From the NCBI RefSeq assembly GCF_004320535.1, contig NZ_SIHY01000002.1:434001-498000 (forward strand): DNA of 64,000 nucleotides, in the 5' to 3' direction. Of the stretch, positions 19,723 through 29,376 are shown piece by piece. The stretch is from Arthrobacter sp. S41 (GTDB lineage: Bacteria; Actinomycetota; Actinomycetes; Actinomycetales; Micrococcaceae). A model generated the notes under the pieces. That model did not search any database and was not told the origin of the DNA. It worked only from the letters and a program-made list of their open reading frames with translations. How positions within the stretch are numbered: the stretch's first letter is position 1; every line of letters begins with the position of its first letter. The position numbers and the translations under genes are program-made.

Positions 19723-20496
19723 TTAGGTGTGTGCGCCGCCGTCGATCCTGATCTCCGTGCCCGTAATGAAGGCTCCATCCTCGGAGATGAGCATGGCGAT
19801 CACTCCAGCGACCTCCTCGGGAGTCCCCATTCGCCCATCGTTCAGAGGTGCGCCGAGATGCTCAAGCAGGCTCCAGTCAGCGTCCGCCGGCAGGTTCTGC
19901 GGTGTGGTGTTCGTGATTCCGCTCGTGATTCCGCCCGGGACGATGTTCACTGCGCGTAAGCCCTGCTTTGCGTACTCGAGTGCGACAGAGTGAGTGAAGG
20001 AGGCGATCGCTCCCTTCGTCGCCGCGTAGGCCGCCATATATGGGTGCGCGAAGAACGCTGAGGTCGACGCAAAGTTGATGATGACACCGCCCTTCTTCTC
20101 CAGCAAATGAGGCAGGCTCTCCCGAACCATCAAGAAGGTTCCGGTCAAGTTCACCTGGAGGAGGCGGTTCCAGCGGTCCAGAGTCATCTCATGCGTGTGG
20201 TCGCCGTACAGTATGCCGGCGGCATTTACGATCGCATCGAGTCGGCCGAAGCGAGCGATGACTACCGCCACCGCTTCTTGCACTGACCGTTCGTCCGAGA
20301 TATCGACTCGTTGGGTGAAGAGCCGAGAGCGCTCATTGTCCGGCGCACTCTCGTGAAGTAGTCGCAGATCCTCCTCGCGCAGATCGAGGGCCGCGACCTG
20401 CGCCCCCTCGCTCAGCAGCCTCAGGGCGGTACCGCGTCCGATACCGGACGCTGCTCCGGTGACGATGATGATCTTTTCCGTAAGCCGGGTGTTCAT
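19723..20496 (-). CDS. Short-chain dehydrogenase/reductase
   Basis: A 257-residue classical SDR, NAD(P)-dependent and cytoplasmic. It has the cofactor loop VTGAASGIGRGTALRL near residue 13, NAAGILYG, the active-site Ser region FASTSAFFAHPYMAAYAATK with the catalytic YxxxK, and a C-terminal ITGTEIRIDGGAHT. I use the ATG at 20496, which has GGAG 5 bp upstream, rather than the ATG five codons earlier. The gene overlaps no enzyme frame except at the start and follows GH2 directly, so it is the last gene of the glycosidase operon. It probably oxidises or reduces a released sugar or aglycone. The substrate is unknown. Confidence 0.88.
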   Translation of the reverse strand: MNTRLTEKIIIVTGAASGIGRGTALRLLSEGAQVAALDLREEDLRLLHESAPDNERSRLFTQRVDISDERSVQEAVAVVIARFGRLDAIVNAAGILYGDHTHEMTLDRWNRLLQVNLTGTFLMVRESLPHLLEKKGGVIINFASTSAFFAHPYMAAYAATKGAIASFTHSVALEYAKQGLRAVNIVPGGITSGITNTTPQNLPADADWSLLEHLGAPLNDGRMGTPEEVAGVIAMLISEDGAFITGTEIRIDGGAHT

Positions 20497-20507
20497 ATGT
20501 ACTCCAT

Positions 20508-23033
20508 TCATGCTTGGATCGATTCTGTGAAATTGGACGGTGTAATGCTGTCCAAAAAGGGAGCGGCAGAACGCTCATGCACCTCGGCACTGACAACCAC
20601 ATCCGCCACCCCCTCTGCGGAAACGGTGACCTCAACGAGACCGACACGATCAGGACGGATTACCGCCAGCACACGCCCGTCATACGTACCGTGCGTGTCC
20701 TTATCAAAACGCTCCGACGTGCAAGGGCGTCCGCTGCCGAAAGCCGCCAGCGATCCTGCCCCGGTCACGGAGACAGTCACGGGACGATCAGCATCGTTGA
20801 TGAGGTTGCCGTCGGCATCTCGAAGCTCGATCTCGACGAAGAACAACGCCCCGTCGCGCAAATCGGTGCTGGACTTATCGAGCCTGACATCAAGAAGCGC
20901 CTCGCCGGATGCCGTGCGCAGTATGCTGCGACCGACTTCCTCGCCCTCGCGCAAGGCGATCGCGGTGAGCGCACCCGCCTCGAACGGAAGCTCGAAGTCC
21001 GCCAAAAAAGCGCGACGACTTCCGACCAGCTCCCTCGCGATCACCCGACCGTTCAGCTCCAGTTCGATCTCGTCAGCATTGCTGTAGACCTCAACGATCA
21101 TCGGTGATCCGTCAGCGATGTTCCAGCTCCAGCTGGAGACGGCATCCGTCCAGCTCCACTGCCCAAGGGTGAACGCACGACCATGATTGGCAGGACGCCT
21201 AACGGCGATATAGGGCGTGGAACGCAGACCGAATACGGTCTGGCGATAATACGACATGGGGCGGCGGTGGCCCGTGATGTCTAGGTCAGCCGACCAAGAC
21301 GTCAGCCATGGGAACTGCCCGTCGAACGCGTCCGATTCTCCCTCATATTTGACGCGTCCTACTCCGACTTCGCCGAGGTAATCCCATCCGGACCACGTGA
21401 AATCTCCGATCACCTGCGGATGATCAGTCACGAGTTTCCAGTTGCGATCGATACGCGAGGGGAACGTCTCCGTGCCGACCACGATGCGCTCTGGGTGTTC
21501 TTGCCGTTCCAGTTCGTATCGTGCATCGCCATAGTTCAATCCGACAATATCGAGCATCGCGAAAGACTCCGCCGTGGCAGCGGTGACCAGTGGCGAGGTG
21601 GCCACCCAGTCCATGAAGTCCTCGGTACTTCCCATGAGTGCGTTGACGCCGCCGTCGGCCTCCGCACTCTCAGGCTCCCCCTCTGTTGCGCACTGGGCGG
21701 TGGCTTCCTCGATGACCGTGGAGATCTCGCTCATTGCGGAGACGAAGCCGTTGATACCGTTGGTGACGAAGCGTGTGCCGTCGAGCTCCCTGACCTTTTC
21801 TGCGAGTTTGCGTCCCCATTGACTTGCGATCGCGTTACCCGTTTCGGGGATCTCATTTCCGATCGAGTAGATGATCACGCTGGGGTGGTTAAAATCCGTG
21901 GCGACCATCGCCGCGACATCCCTTTCCCACCATTCGGGGAAGGAGAGCGCATAGTCGAAGGGCGATTTCGAATCGGTCCACATGTCGAAAGTCTCGTCCA
22001 TCACCAGGACGCCGTGACGGTCGCAGGCGTCGAGCATCGCAACACTCATTGGGTTGTGGCTGCTGCGAATGGCATTGAAGCCGGCAGCTTTGAGGAGAAT
22101 GATGCGACGCTCTTCGGCATCCGCGAATGTCGCGGCGCCCATGATGCCGTTGTCGTGATGGATGCATGCGCCTCGTAGCTTCACGGTTTCACCGTTGATG
22201 CGCAAACCGTGATGGGGGTCGAGTTGCAGGGTTCGAATTCCGAAGGTCGTGTGGCGGATCTCCGGTTCGTCGGCAATACCGTTTAACCTCGTACGAGCGG
22301 TGTAGAGGGCTGGACGATCGACGCTCCATCGTTGCGGTTCTGGGACATAGATCCTTTGTCGGACGACTCCTTCAGTTTGGGGAAGCGTCGTGATCGGGCT
22401 GTTCTGAATCCCAACGACATTGCCCTCTGGATCAAGGATCTCGGTGGACACCGTTGCCGTGCGGGTGAGGATTCCGGTGTTGCGCACGCGCGTAGCAATC
22501 TCCACAACAGCGAGCTGATCATCGATATCGGGTGTCGTGATCCGGACACCGTTCTGCTCCAAGATGTGCACTCGATCGCTGACCCAGAGGTGCACTTCGC
22601 GGTAAATCCCTGCGCCGGTGTACCACCGCGAATCGTCATGCGTCCGAGCATCCACTCGGATGGTGTTCTGAGCACCGTATTCGAGGAAGCCGTCCAGCGA
22701 GACCACGAAGGCTGCATAGCCGTTGGGCCGTTGCGCGATGAATGCACCGTTCACGTAAATCATGGCGTCGCGATAGACGCCTTCGAATTCGAGCGCGACG
22801 TGCTTATCGCTCCACTCCAGCGGGACATCGAGCGAGGTGACATACTCGAATGCACCGGCTGGGAAAAAGGCGCCCGCGGCACCGCTGGGCGCATCAGCAC
22901 TGCGTTCCAGGCCAATGATCGCATCGTGCGGCAGGCGCACCGGGATACCTGCCGACGACTGACCCTGCACATCCGCGAATATGCTGGTCTTCGGCCGGTA
23001 AGACCAATCGGAGTTGAGAGAAGAGCGGGTCAT
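20508..23033 (-). CDS. Glycoside hydrolase family 2 protein
   Basis: An 841-residue retaining glycosidase of family GH2 (beta-galactosidase/glucuronidase group). The jelly-roll N-terminal domain covers about residues 1-190 (VRLPHDAIIG, YVNGAFIAQRPNGY). An Ig-like domain follows, then the TIM barrel with IRSSHNPMSVAMLDACDRHG, IIYSIGNEIPE (acid/base Glu after Asn) and VVGTETFPSR, where the TE pair is the likely nucleophile region. The C-terminal part fits the DUF4982 plus Ig-like tail common in this subgroup. No signal peptide is visible, so it should act in the cytoplasm on imported glycosides. AAAGG precedes the ATG. Confidence 0.9.
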   Translation of the reverse strand: MTRSSLNSDWSYRPKTSIFADVQGQSSAGIPVRLPHDAIIGLERSADAPSGAAGAFFPAGAFEYVTSLDVPLEWSDKHVALEFEGVYRDAMIYVNGAFIAQRPNGYAAFVVSLDGFLEYGAQNTIRVDARTHDDSRWYTGAGIYREVHLWVSDRVHILEQNGVRITTPDIDDQLAVVEIATRVRNTGILTRTATVSTEILDPEGNVVGIQNSPITTLPQTEGVVRQRIYVPEPQRWSVDRPALYTARTRLNGIADEPEIRHTTFGIRTLQLDPHHGLRINGETVKLRGACIHHDNGIMGAATFADAEERRIILLKAAGFNAIRSSHNPMSVAMLDACDRHGVLVMDETFDMWTDSKSPFDYALSFPEWWERDVAAMVATDFNHPSVIIYSIGNEIPETGNAIASQWGRKLAEKVRELDGTRFVTNGINGFVSAMSEISTVIEEATAQCATEGEPESAEADGGVNALMGSTEDFMDWVATSPLVTAATAESFAMLDIVGLNYGDARYELERQEHPERIVVGTETFPSRIDRNWKLVTDHPQVIGDFTWSGWDYLGEVGVGRVKYEGESDAFDGQFPWLTSWSADLDITGHRRPMSYYRQTVFGLRSTPYIAVRRPANHGRAFTLGQWSWTDAVSSWSWNIADGSPMIVEVYSNADEIELELNGRVIARELVGSRRAFLADFELPFEAGALTAIALREGEEVGRSILRTASGEALLDVRLDKSSTDLRDGALFFVEIELRDADGNLINDADRPVTVSVTGAGSLAAFGSGRPCTSERFDKDTHGTYDGRVLAVIRPDRVGLVEVTVSAEGVADVVVSAEVHERSAAPFLDSITPSNFTESIQA

Positions 23034-23266
23034 GACTGCCTTTCGTTGCTGGTTTTCCGGTCACAGGACATCGCGTTCCGCAGCCATTTCAACTCGTGAT
23101 TGGCCAAGAACCGGCCCAGTGAAGTCTCCGCTTCCAGCGGTGTCGCCGGAAGCGGTTCGTGAGCGTTCTGGGCTAGGTTCTGCAGTTGCCGATGATTGAC
23201 CGGCTCGACAGTGACAGACGGTTCCTGTCGCCATGATTGTTTTGCCGAGGATGGCGGTTTGAGTAG

Positions 23267-25540
23267 TCACGACGTCACTTCGACAGACGCTGTGAACGGC
23301 GCGGTGGAGTCGCCGCCGATGCCTATATCAAACGTCGTGACGTCCTGGATGTGCGACGACGTGACCGCGCTCCAATACTGAAGTTGGTCCGGCCCAAGAA
23401 TGAACTCGATCCGACGCGATTCCCCGGCAGCGAGGCAGAGCCGGGCGAAGCCTTTCAGCTCCCGAACAGGACGAGAGGACGTTCCGTACCGCTGGTGAAT
23501 ATACAACTGTGCGACTTCGTCGGCGTCACGATCCCCGATGTTAGTGATATCGACACTCACCGTGGTCGACTCGCCCCTGGCGATCACCGGTCGTTCGATA
23601 CGAAGACTGCTGTATTTGAAAGAGGAGAAGGACAGGCCGTGCCCGAACGGATACAGCGGTGCATTGGACTCTTCGAAGTACCGTGCATTCTGCTCTTCCG
23701 GAATGAAAGTGCGGTTGTGCGCGTAGATCAACGGCACCTGACCTACATGCCTAGGCCAGGTAAACGGCAGACGACCCGCGGGGCTGGTCGCGCCTGTGAG
23801 CACCGACGCGATCGCTTCACCGGCACGTGTTCCCGGGTACCACGCTTGCACGATCGCTGGGACATTCTCATCAGCCCAACGAAGATCCAATGGCCGGCCG
23901 GAGACGACCACCACCACGACCTTGGTGCCGGTGGCATGGATACGCTGCAACTGCTCCAGTTGGCGACCGGGCAGATCCAGAGTACTAGTGGATGATTTCT
24001 CCCCGATCTGGTTCTGTCGCTGTCCGACCACAACGATCGCCACATCTGCGGCCTCCGCGAGCGCGATCGCGCGGTCGATGGCGGCATCGTCGTCGTAGTC
24101 TGGCGGCGTGCGTTCGACAGTGGTGTCAAGCACGTCGAACATCGACGGATGGATCCTTTCCGGTATTCCTGCTCCTGCCTCGTAGCCGACTCTCGCGTCC
24201 CCGAGTGCGGCGCGCAGTGCGTCGACGATCGTGACGGTCTCGTTCGTGTCCTGATCGAAAACCCAAGGCCCGAGCACTTCGCGTTGACTGTCGGCGAGTT
24301 GGCCAATCACCGCTATGCGTCCCAAAGCGCTCGAGTCGAGGGGAAGTGCCAAGTCATCGTTTTTGAGGAGCACGATAGACTCCTCCGCCACCGTTTTGGC
24401 CAGCTCCCTGTGTTCAGGTGCAGCGAGCACGGAGGCGGTGTGTTCCTCCTCAGCGTAGGGACTCTCGAACAGGCCCAGTCGAATCTTCGCTCTGAGCACT
24501 CTGCGCACTGCTTCATCGAGCGCGCTCTCACTGATCCTGCCATCGGCCACCGCCTGCGGGATATTATCGAAGGCCGGTTCAAACATGCACATCTCCATGT
24601 CCAGTCCGGCACCGAGCGCCCGAATCGCGGCGTCGGTCTGGTCCTTAGCGAAGTGCTGAACGGCGAGCGAGCGGACCGCGTTAGCATCCGACACGACGAA
24701 TCCTTCGAAGCCGAGCTGGTCGCGAAGAATACTGGTGAGCAGCGTCCTGTTCGCCGAGGCCGGAACACCGTTGAGGTCCATGTAGGCGCTCATCACATTC
24801 GCAGCCCCGGCCTCGATGGCCGCCCGGAACGGTGGGATGTGAACGTTCCAGAGTTCATTCTCCGACACCTCGGCGTCGTCGTAGTCACGCCCGCCGCGAG
24901 CGGCACCGTAACCGACGAAGTGCTTGGGCCCGGCCAAGATGCTGTCAGCGCCAAGATCCCCCTGGAAACCGCGCACCTGTGCCGCGGCCATCGCCGCTCC
25001 CAACACGGGGTCCTCCCCTGCGCCCTCGATGATGCGGCCCCACCGTGGATCCCTGGCGATGTCGATCATCGGCGCGAACGTCCAGTGCACCCCGGCGGCA
25101 CGCGCTTCGCGCGCCGCAGCTGCCTGCACTGCTTCCACACTCGACTCCGACCACGTCGCGGCCAGAGCGATCGGCACAGGGAAGATCGTCCGCCAGCCGT
25201 GGACGACGTCGAAGCCGAATAACAGGGGTATACCCAGGCGCGACTCCTCCACTGCGTACCTTTGCATGCGATTGCTCAGCGCGGGATCTCGCAGGAAGAG
25301 CAGAGACCCGGCTCGACCTTCGCGAATCGCCGCTTCGATGAGCGCCGGGAGTTCGACGTGGATCCTGTGCTCCGGCGGAAGCGACTCGATATCAAAGTCC
25401 TCCGGGAGCGGTTCTCCGTCGCCGGTGTAGAAGTACTGTGTCAGCTGCCCCGCTTTCTCTTCGACGCTCAGGCGCGAAAGCAGGTCCTCGACACGCTCTT
25501 CGACCGAGAGATCAGGATTCTTGTAAGGCAGGGCAGACAT
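23267..25540 (-). CDS. Glycoside hydrolase family 3 beta-glycosidase
   Basis: A 757-residue GH3 enzyme, typically beta-glucosidase or beta-xylosidase. The N-terminal TIM barrel starts YKNPDLSVEERVEDLLSRLS and carries GPKHFVGYGAARGGRDYDDA and the nucleophile region FEGFVVSDANAV. The alpha/beta sandwich (SIVLLKNDDLALPL) and a C-terminal fibronectin III-like domain (FPFGHGL-like LYPFGHGLSFSSFKYS) follow. The start chosen is the ATG at 25540 with GGAGG upstream. A GTG at 25606 that overlaps the GH78 stop is the alternative and would add 22 residues. It has no signal peptide. It is co-transcribed after GH78 and probably removes beta-linked sugars exposed by rhamnose removal. Confidence 0.92.
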   Translation of the reverse strand: MSALPYKNPDLSVEERVEDLLSRLSVEEKAGQLTQYFYTGDGEPLPEDFDIESLPPEHRIHVELPALIEAAIREGRAGSLLFLRDPALSNRMQRYAVEESRLGIPLLFGFDVVHGWRTIFPVPIALAATWSESSVEAVQAAAAREARAAGVHWTFAPMIDIARDPRWGRIIEGAGEDPVLGAAMAAAQVRGFQGDLGADSILAGPKHFVGYGAARGGRDYDDAEVSENELWNVHIPPFRAAIEAGAANVMSAYMDLNGVPASANRTLLTSILRDQLGFEGFVVSDANAVRSLAVQHFAKDQTDAAIRALGAGLDMEMCMFEPAFDNIPQAVADGRISESALDEAVRRVLRAKIRLGLFESPYAEEEHTASVLAAPEHRELAKTVAEESIVLLKNDDLALPLDSSALGRIAVIGQLADSQREVLGPWVFDQDTNETVTIVDALRAALGDARVGYEAGAGIPERIHPSMFDVLDTTVERTPPDYDDDAAIDRAIALAEAADVAIVVVGQRQNQIGEKSSTSTLDLPGRQLEQLQRIHATGTKVVVVVVSGRPLDLRWADENVPAIVQAWYPGTRAGEAIASVLTGATSPAGRLPFTWPRHVGQVPLIYAHNRTFIPEEQNARYFEESNAPLYPFGHGLSFSSFKYSSLRIERPVIARGESTTVSVDITNIGDRDADEVAQLYIHQRYGTSSRPVRELKGFARLCLAAGESRRIEFILGPDQLQYWSAVTSSHIQDVTTFDIGIGGDSTAPFTASVEVTS

Positions 25541-25602
25541 CGGTTCCTCCACGGAGTCGAGAGATGGGACGGTGTGACGGTGAACAGTGCAGTGCGAGGT
25601 GT

Positions 25603-28089
25603 TCACTTGTTGGCTCCTTCAAGAGCGGCGGCAAGTTCGGCGCGGAGTTTCTCGGAGGCACCGGGAACATACTCAAGCATCGTGCGGATCGACATTCCTG
25701 TCGCCTCGGGGGCGCGCCCGTCCAAGGGCACACCCGGGTAGTGGCGCGCGAAGGTCTCGGTGAAGCGGCGCCATCCGGCCGGGTCATCCGACACTTCACG
25801 CAGCGTGGAGTCCAGGCTGAGAACGGGGCGCATCACCGGATTAATCTCGTAACTCCACGAGTGTTCTCCCCCTTCGATCTCAACGACCTGCGAATCGGTG
25901 TGCAGTGGCAGCACGACTTCAGCGGTGGTGTTTGCGGGGATGCTCACCTCGACGCAGACTTGCGTGTCCTCGATGCGCCAAGCAATGCGAACCTCGCCCG
26001 CAGCGATGGTGTGCGTCAGTTCGGCGTGGGTGAGATTTCCACCTGGTTGTGGGGCGATTCGCATCCGCCGATACCCCGGTTCGATCGCCGAGAGACCGCC
26101 GATCGTTCGATGCATCCAGTCGGCAACCGCGCCGAGTGCGTAGTGATTCAGCGACGTCATCCCGGACGGGTTGATGCTGCCATCCGGACGGATCGAGTCC
26201 CACCTCTCCCAGATGGTCGTAGCCCCCATGGTCACCGGGTAGAGGAAGGATGGTGCCTCCGTCTCCAACAGCAGGAGGTACGCCTCAGCTAGGTGCCCGG
26301 TCGAGGAGAGAGCATCGGTCACCAACGGAGTTCCGGCAAATCCGGTGGAGATGCGGTACCCGGCCTGTGCGACAAGCGCCGCCAACCGGTCACCGGCATG
26401 CTCCCTTTGCGCTTCATCGAGGATGCCGAAGGAGATCGCCAACGCATACGCTGTGGCGGTCTCTGAGGCCAGACGGCCGTTGGGAGTCACATACTCGTGG
26501 CAGAACGCCGCACGGACCTGATCAGCGAGGGCTTCAAACTCCGCCGCGTCCTCTGTGCGCCCGAGGATGCGCGCGGTGTCTGCCATCTCTCGCGTGGTAC
26601 GGCACAGATAGGCTGCGGCGACCAAGTGACGGTCAGTCTTCCCGCCCGAAGGATTATCGTCCGGCGCGTCCGGATCAAGCCAATCCCCATACTGGAATCC
26701 GGTACTCCACAAGCCCTCATCATCGAGAAGTCCAGCAACCTGACGGATGAAGGTGCTCATCGAGTCGTACGCGTCCTGGAGGATCTGCTGGTCGCCGTAC
26801 TCACGATAGAGCGCCCACGGAAGACTCACTGCGACGTCGCTCCACAGGGCTGTCGGAGAGGAGGGCGTAGAAAGGACATCAGGTACAACCCATGGCACGA
26901 ATCCTTTCTCCTGCTGCTCGATTCCGAGATCTCTGAGCCAGGACCCGAGCACACCACGTACGTCGTAGAGAAAAGCGGCAGTCGGAGCGAACGCGTTGAT
27001 GTCCCCTGTCCACCCCAGACGCTCGTCCCGCTGCGGGCAGTCGGTGGGCACGCCCACGAAGTTGTCGCGCATCGACCACACTGCGTTCGAGTGCAGCTGG
27101 TTCAGTTGGGGGTTGGAGGTCTTCAGCCATCCCGTGCGAGTCATATCGGAGTGGATGACCACCGCTCGGATCGCGTCCGACGAGAGCTCACCTGGCCACC
27201 CGTCGATTTCGACATAGCGGAAACCGTGGAAGGTGAATCGCGGCTCCCACGTCTCCGGCGCGTCACCATGGAGGATGTAGGTGTCTGTCGCGGCGGCCGT
27301 GCGCAAGGTCTCGTCCTCGATCTCCCCGTCCACCATTACCTCGACGTGACGCAGTGTGATCGTGTCTCCGCGATTTCCATCGACGGTTAGCCGGACCCAG
27401 CCCGAGATGTTCTGCCCAAAATCGACGACGAGTTTTCCGCTGGGCGTGCGGAGAACTGCCACAGGAGACAGCTCCTCGATGCGTCGAATCGGCGGCGCGA
27501 TAGGGTCAGCCAGAGCTTCAAGCGGCCAGTCGAATTCTTCAGCCTGCACCCAATCGCTGTCATCGAAGCCTGAGCGGTCCCACCCAGCAGGCTCGCTTCG
27601 GGCGTCGTAGGTCTCGCCGTCGTAGATGCTGTTCGCACCAAGCCCGCCGCGAGAGGCGGTGACCGATGTGTCACTGACGATCACTTCCCGGTTCCCGTCG
27701 TCATATTCGAGTTCGAGTTCGAACCACGCCGCAGGACGATCGGAATAGTGATGGCGTCGCCCCTCCCATCCCAGACGACCAACTGCCCATCCTTCACCCA
27801 GCACAGCCGCGACAGTATTCGCACCGACAACAATCCGGTCGGTGACATCGTGAGTGCTCACGATGAGCCGGTGATGATAGGAGGTCCACCCGGGAGCGAG
27901 CACCTCATCACCGACGACGGCACCATTGAGGTGCGGCTCGATGAGCCCCACTGCAGTCGAGCGGAGCGTCGCGCGACGGGGTGCCATCAGCGCGACGAAC
28001 TCCTTCCGAAGATACGACGCAGGCTCACCAACAGCTCCCTGCGCAAAGGGAGGGCTGACGAAAACGGCAGAACTGGACTCGGTCATCAC
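25603..28089 (-). CDS. Glycoside hydrolase family 78 alpha-L-rhamnosidase
   Basis: An 828-residue inverting alpha-L-rhamnosidase. The order is the usual one: an N-terminal beta domain (LNGAVVGDEVLAPGWTSYHH, GANTVAAVLGEGWAVGRLGW), a second carbohydrate-binding beta domain (VVDFGQNISGWVRL), the alpha6/alpha6 barrel with the hallmark DCPQRDERLGWTGDINAFAP holding catalytic acids, and a C-terminal beta domain (SLNHYALGAVADWMHRTIGG). The start is GTG or the next ATG at 28086, with AAGGAG 10 bp upstream. There is no signal peptide, so the substrate must be imported, likely by the MFS gene at 29377. First gene of the operon, it is controlled from two operators at 28159-28214. Confidence 0.94.
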   Translation of the reverse strand: MMTESSSAVFVSPPFAQGAVGEPASYLRKEFVALMAPRRATLRSTAVGLIEPHLNGAVVGDEVLAPGWTSYHHRLIVSTHDVTDRIVVGANTVAAVLGEGWAVGRLGWEGRRHHYSDRPAAWFELELEYDDGNREVIVSDTSVTASRGGLGANSIYDGETYDARSEPAGWDRSGFDDSDWVQAEEFDWPLEALADPIAPPIRRIEELSPVAVLRTPSGKLVVDFGQNISGWVRLTVDGNRGDTITLRHVEVMVDGEIEDETLRTAAATDTYILHGDAPETWEPRFTFHGFRYVEIDGWPGELSSDAIRAVVIHSDMTRTGWLKTSNPQLNQLHSNAVWSMRDNFVGVPTDCPQRDERLGWTGDINAFAPTAAFLYDVRGVLGSWLRDLGIEQQEKGFVPWVVPDVLSTPSSPTALWSDVAVSLPWALYREYGDQQILQDAYDSMSTFIRQVAGLLDDEGLWSTGFQYGDWLDPDAPDDNPSGGKTDRHLVAAAYLCRTTREMADTARILGRTEDAAEFEALADQVRAAFCHEYVTPNGRLASETATAYALAISFGILDEAQREHAGDRLAALVAQAGYRISTGFAGTPLVTDALSSTGHLAEAYLLLLETEAPSFLYPVTMGATTIWERWDSIRPDGSINPSGMTSLNHYALGAVADWMHRTIGGLSAIEPGYRRMRIAPQPGGNLTHAELTHTIAAGEVRIAWRIEDTQVCVEVSIPANTTAEVVLPLHTDSQVVEIEGGEHSWSYEINPVMRPVLSLDSTLREVSDDPAGWRRFTETFARHYPGVPLDGRAPEATGMSIRTMLEYVPGASEKLRAELAAALEGANK

Positions 28090-28158
28090 CTGAACGGCGC
28101 TCCTTACAGATGAGAGCTTCGATAGTCGGGCTACCGAGACTCCGTTGTCAGAAATTTC

Positions 28159-28214
28159 AACTAGCGCGAGCTAGTTACGCTCAACCATAACACGTGAGCT
28201 AGCGCGCACAAGTC
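28159..28214. promoter_or_regulatory. Paired LacI-type operators between GH78 and lacI
   Basis: AACTAGCGCGAGCTAGTT (28159-28176) is an 18-bp CG-centred palindrome with two mismatched positions. The weaker AGCTAGCGCGCACAAGTC (28197-28214) lies with its centre 38 bp away. Both fit AACTWGCNCGNGCWAGTT, shared with the pair before the MFS gene. The location suits repression of both divergent genes. Confidence 0.7.
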
Positions 28215-28283
28215 AATCCATCAAAAAAGGAGGGAAGTGTGATGGACTTAGGGAGGAAAACGCCGTGAAACGAAGGAGTGACA

Positions 28284-29294
28284 GTGGCATCGCAGTCATC
28301 AGGACGACGGGTTACCGCGGCGGATATCGCTAGATCTCTCGGGGTATCCCGAGCGACGGTGGGCTTCGTCCTTAACGAGACCCCCGGGCAGACGATCTCC
28401 CCAGCGACCACGGCGCGGGTGCTCGCAGAGGCGAGGCGCTTGGGGTATCGGCCTCACATCGCTGCGCGAGCGCTGGCTAGCGGACGGAGCCATCTCGTGC
28501 TGCTCGTTCTTCCGGATTGGCCCATCGAACACAGCCTGCGAGAGAACATCGATGAGGCGACCCAAGCCCTCGACGAGCATGGATACACTTTGATCACTTT
28601 CACGCCACACGAGGGGGCGCGCTCCCGTCCGTTATGGGAGACGCTGCAGCCAGATGTCGTGATGGGCCTACTCCGATTCCCGGCCCCCCTGATCCGCTCT
28701 ATGCGTGAAGCTGGCGTCGAACGCATCATCCCGGACCCAGATGAGGCATCGAATACCCGCTATTCCGAGGGGGGTCCCCGACTCCAGGTGGAACATCTTC
28801 ATGAACTCGGCCACCGGCGACTCGGCTTTGCCCGACCCGGCGACCCGCGACTCGTTGAACTTGCGGACGCGCGAGAAGCGGCGGCCACAGCAGCGGCCGT
28901 CAATCTCGGCCTCGAAGCTCCAAGAACGCTCGAGCCGGTCTGCGTGGGATCCGAGCTCGACCCGCCAGTCCAGGCATGGGTCGACGCAGGCATCACGGGC
29001 GTGGTGGCCTTCAATGATGATGTCGCGGCGGCAATCATCGGTGCCGCCGCACGTGCAGGAATCGCTGTACCCCGGTCCCTCTCCGTCGTCGGCCACGACG
29101 ATACCCCGACGGCATTAATGTTCGAGCCTCGCATTTCCAGCGTGCAGATCGACTCGACAGGACTGGGGCACTATCTCGCGGCTCTGGCCATTCATGCACT
29201 GGACGGGACGCCGACGCCAGACTGGGAGCAGACCTCCGCCGTGACGTTGATCTCGCGAGAATCGACCTCCGTGAGTCCGTCCACACAGGAGTAG
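28284..29294 (+). CDS. LacI-family repressor of the glycoside island
   Basis: A 336-residue LacI/GalR regulator. The N-terminal helix-turn-helix and hinge (VTAADIARSLGVSRATVGFV, then LAEARRLGYRPHIAARAL) precede a periplasmic-binding-protein-like sensor domain (GVVAFNDDVAAAIIGAA, LSVVGHDDTPTALMFEP). I prefer the GTG at 28284 because AAGGAG sits 5 bp before it. The GTG at 28278 lies directly on that site. It diverges from GH78-GH3-GH2-SDR and converges on the MFS gene. The four shared palindromes nearby are its probable targets. The inducer is likely a rhamnosyl sugar or a breakdown product. Confidence 0.9.
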   Translation: MASQSSGRRVTAADIARSLGVSRATVGFVLNETPGQTISPATTARVLAEARRLGYRPHIAARALASGRSHLVLLVLPDWPIEHSLRENIDEATQALDEHGYTLITFTPHEGARSRPLWETLQPDVVMGLLRFPAPLIRSMREAGVERIIPDPDEASNTRYSEGGPRLQVEHLHELGHRRLGFARPGDPRLVELADAREAAATAAAVNLGLEAPRTLEPVCVGSELDPPVQAWVDAGITGVVAFNDDVAAAIIGAAARAGIAVPRSLSVVGHDDTPTALMFEPRISSVQIDSTGLGHYLAALAIHALDGTPTPDWEQTSAVTLISRESTSVSPSTQE

Positions 29295-29312
29295 CTGACA
29301 GGACGACAAACT

Positions 29313-29364
29313 GGCAGGGCCCGCAACGAAGTCGGTGAGTTTAACGATCGTTGCGGGCCCTGCC
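29313..29364. terminator. Bidirectional terminator between lacI and MFS genes
   Basis: Perfect 17-bp arms (29313-29329 and 29348-29364, GGCAGGGCCCGCAACGA and its complement) enclose an 18-nt loop between two convergent genes. Confidence 0.8.
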
Positions 29365-29376
29365 TGCGTTATCTAA

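Noticed and set aside
19083-19959. Plus-strand frames of 116 and 143 codons at the left island junction
   Set aside because: One starts inside the ycsG promoter repeat and the other runs antisense into the SDR gene. Neither has a ribosome site or a recognisable domain.
24149-27390. Long plus-strand frames of about 300-360 codons opposite GH3 and GH78
   Set aside because: High G+C coding DNA leaves the opposite strand open. The translations are Arg/His-rich and unlike real proteins, and the minus-strand enzymes are certain.
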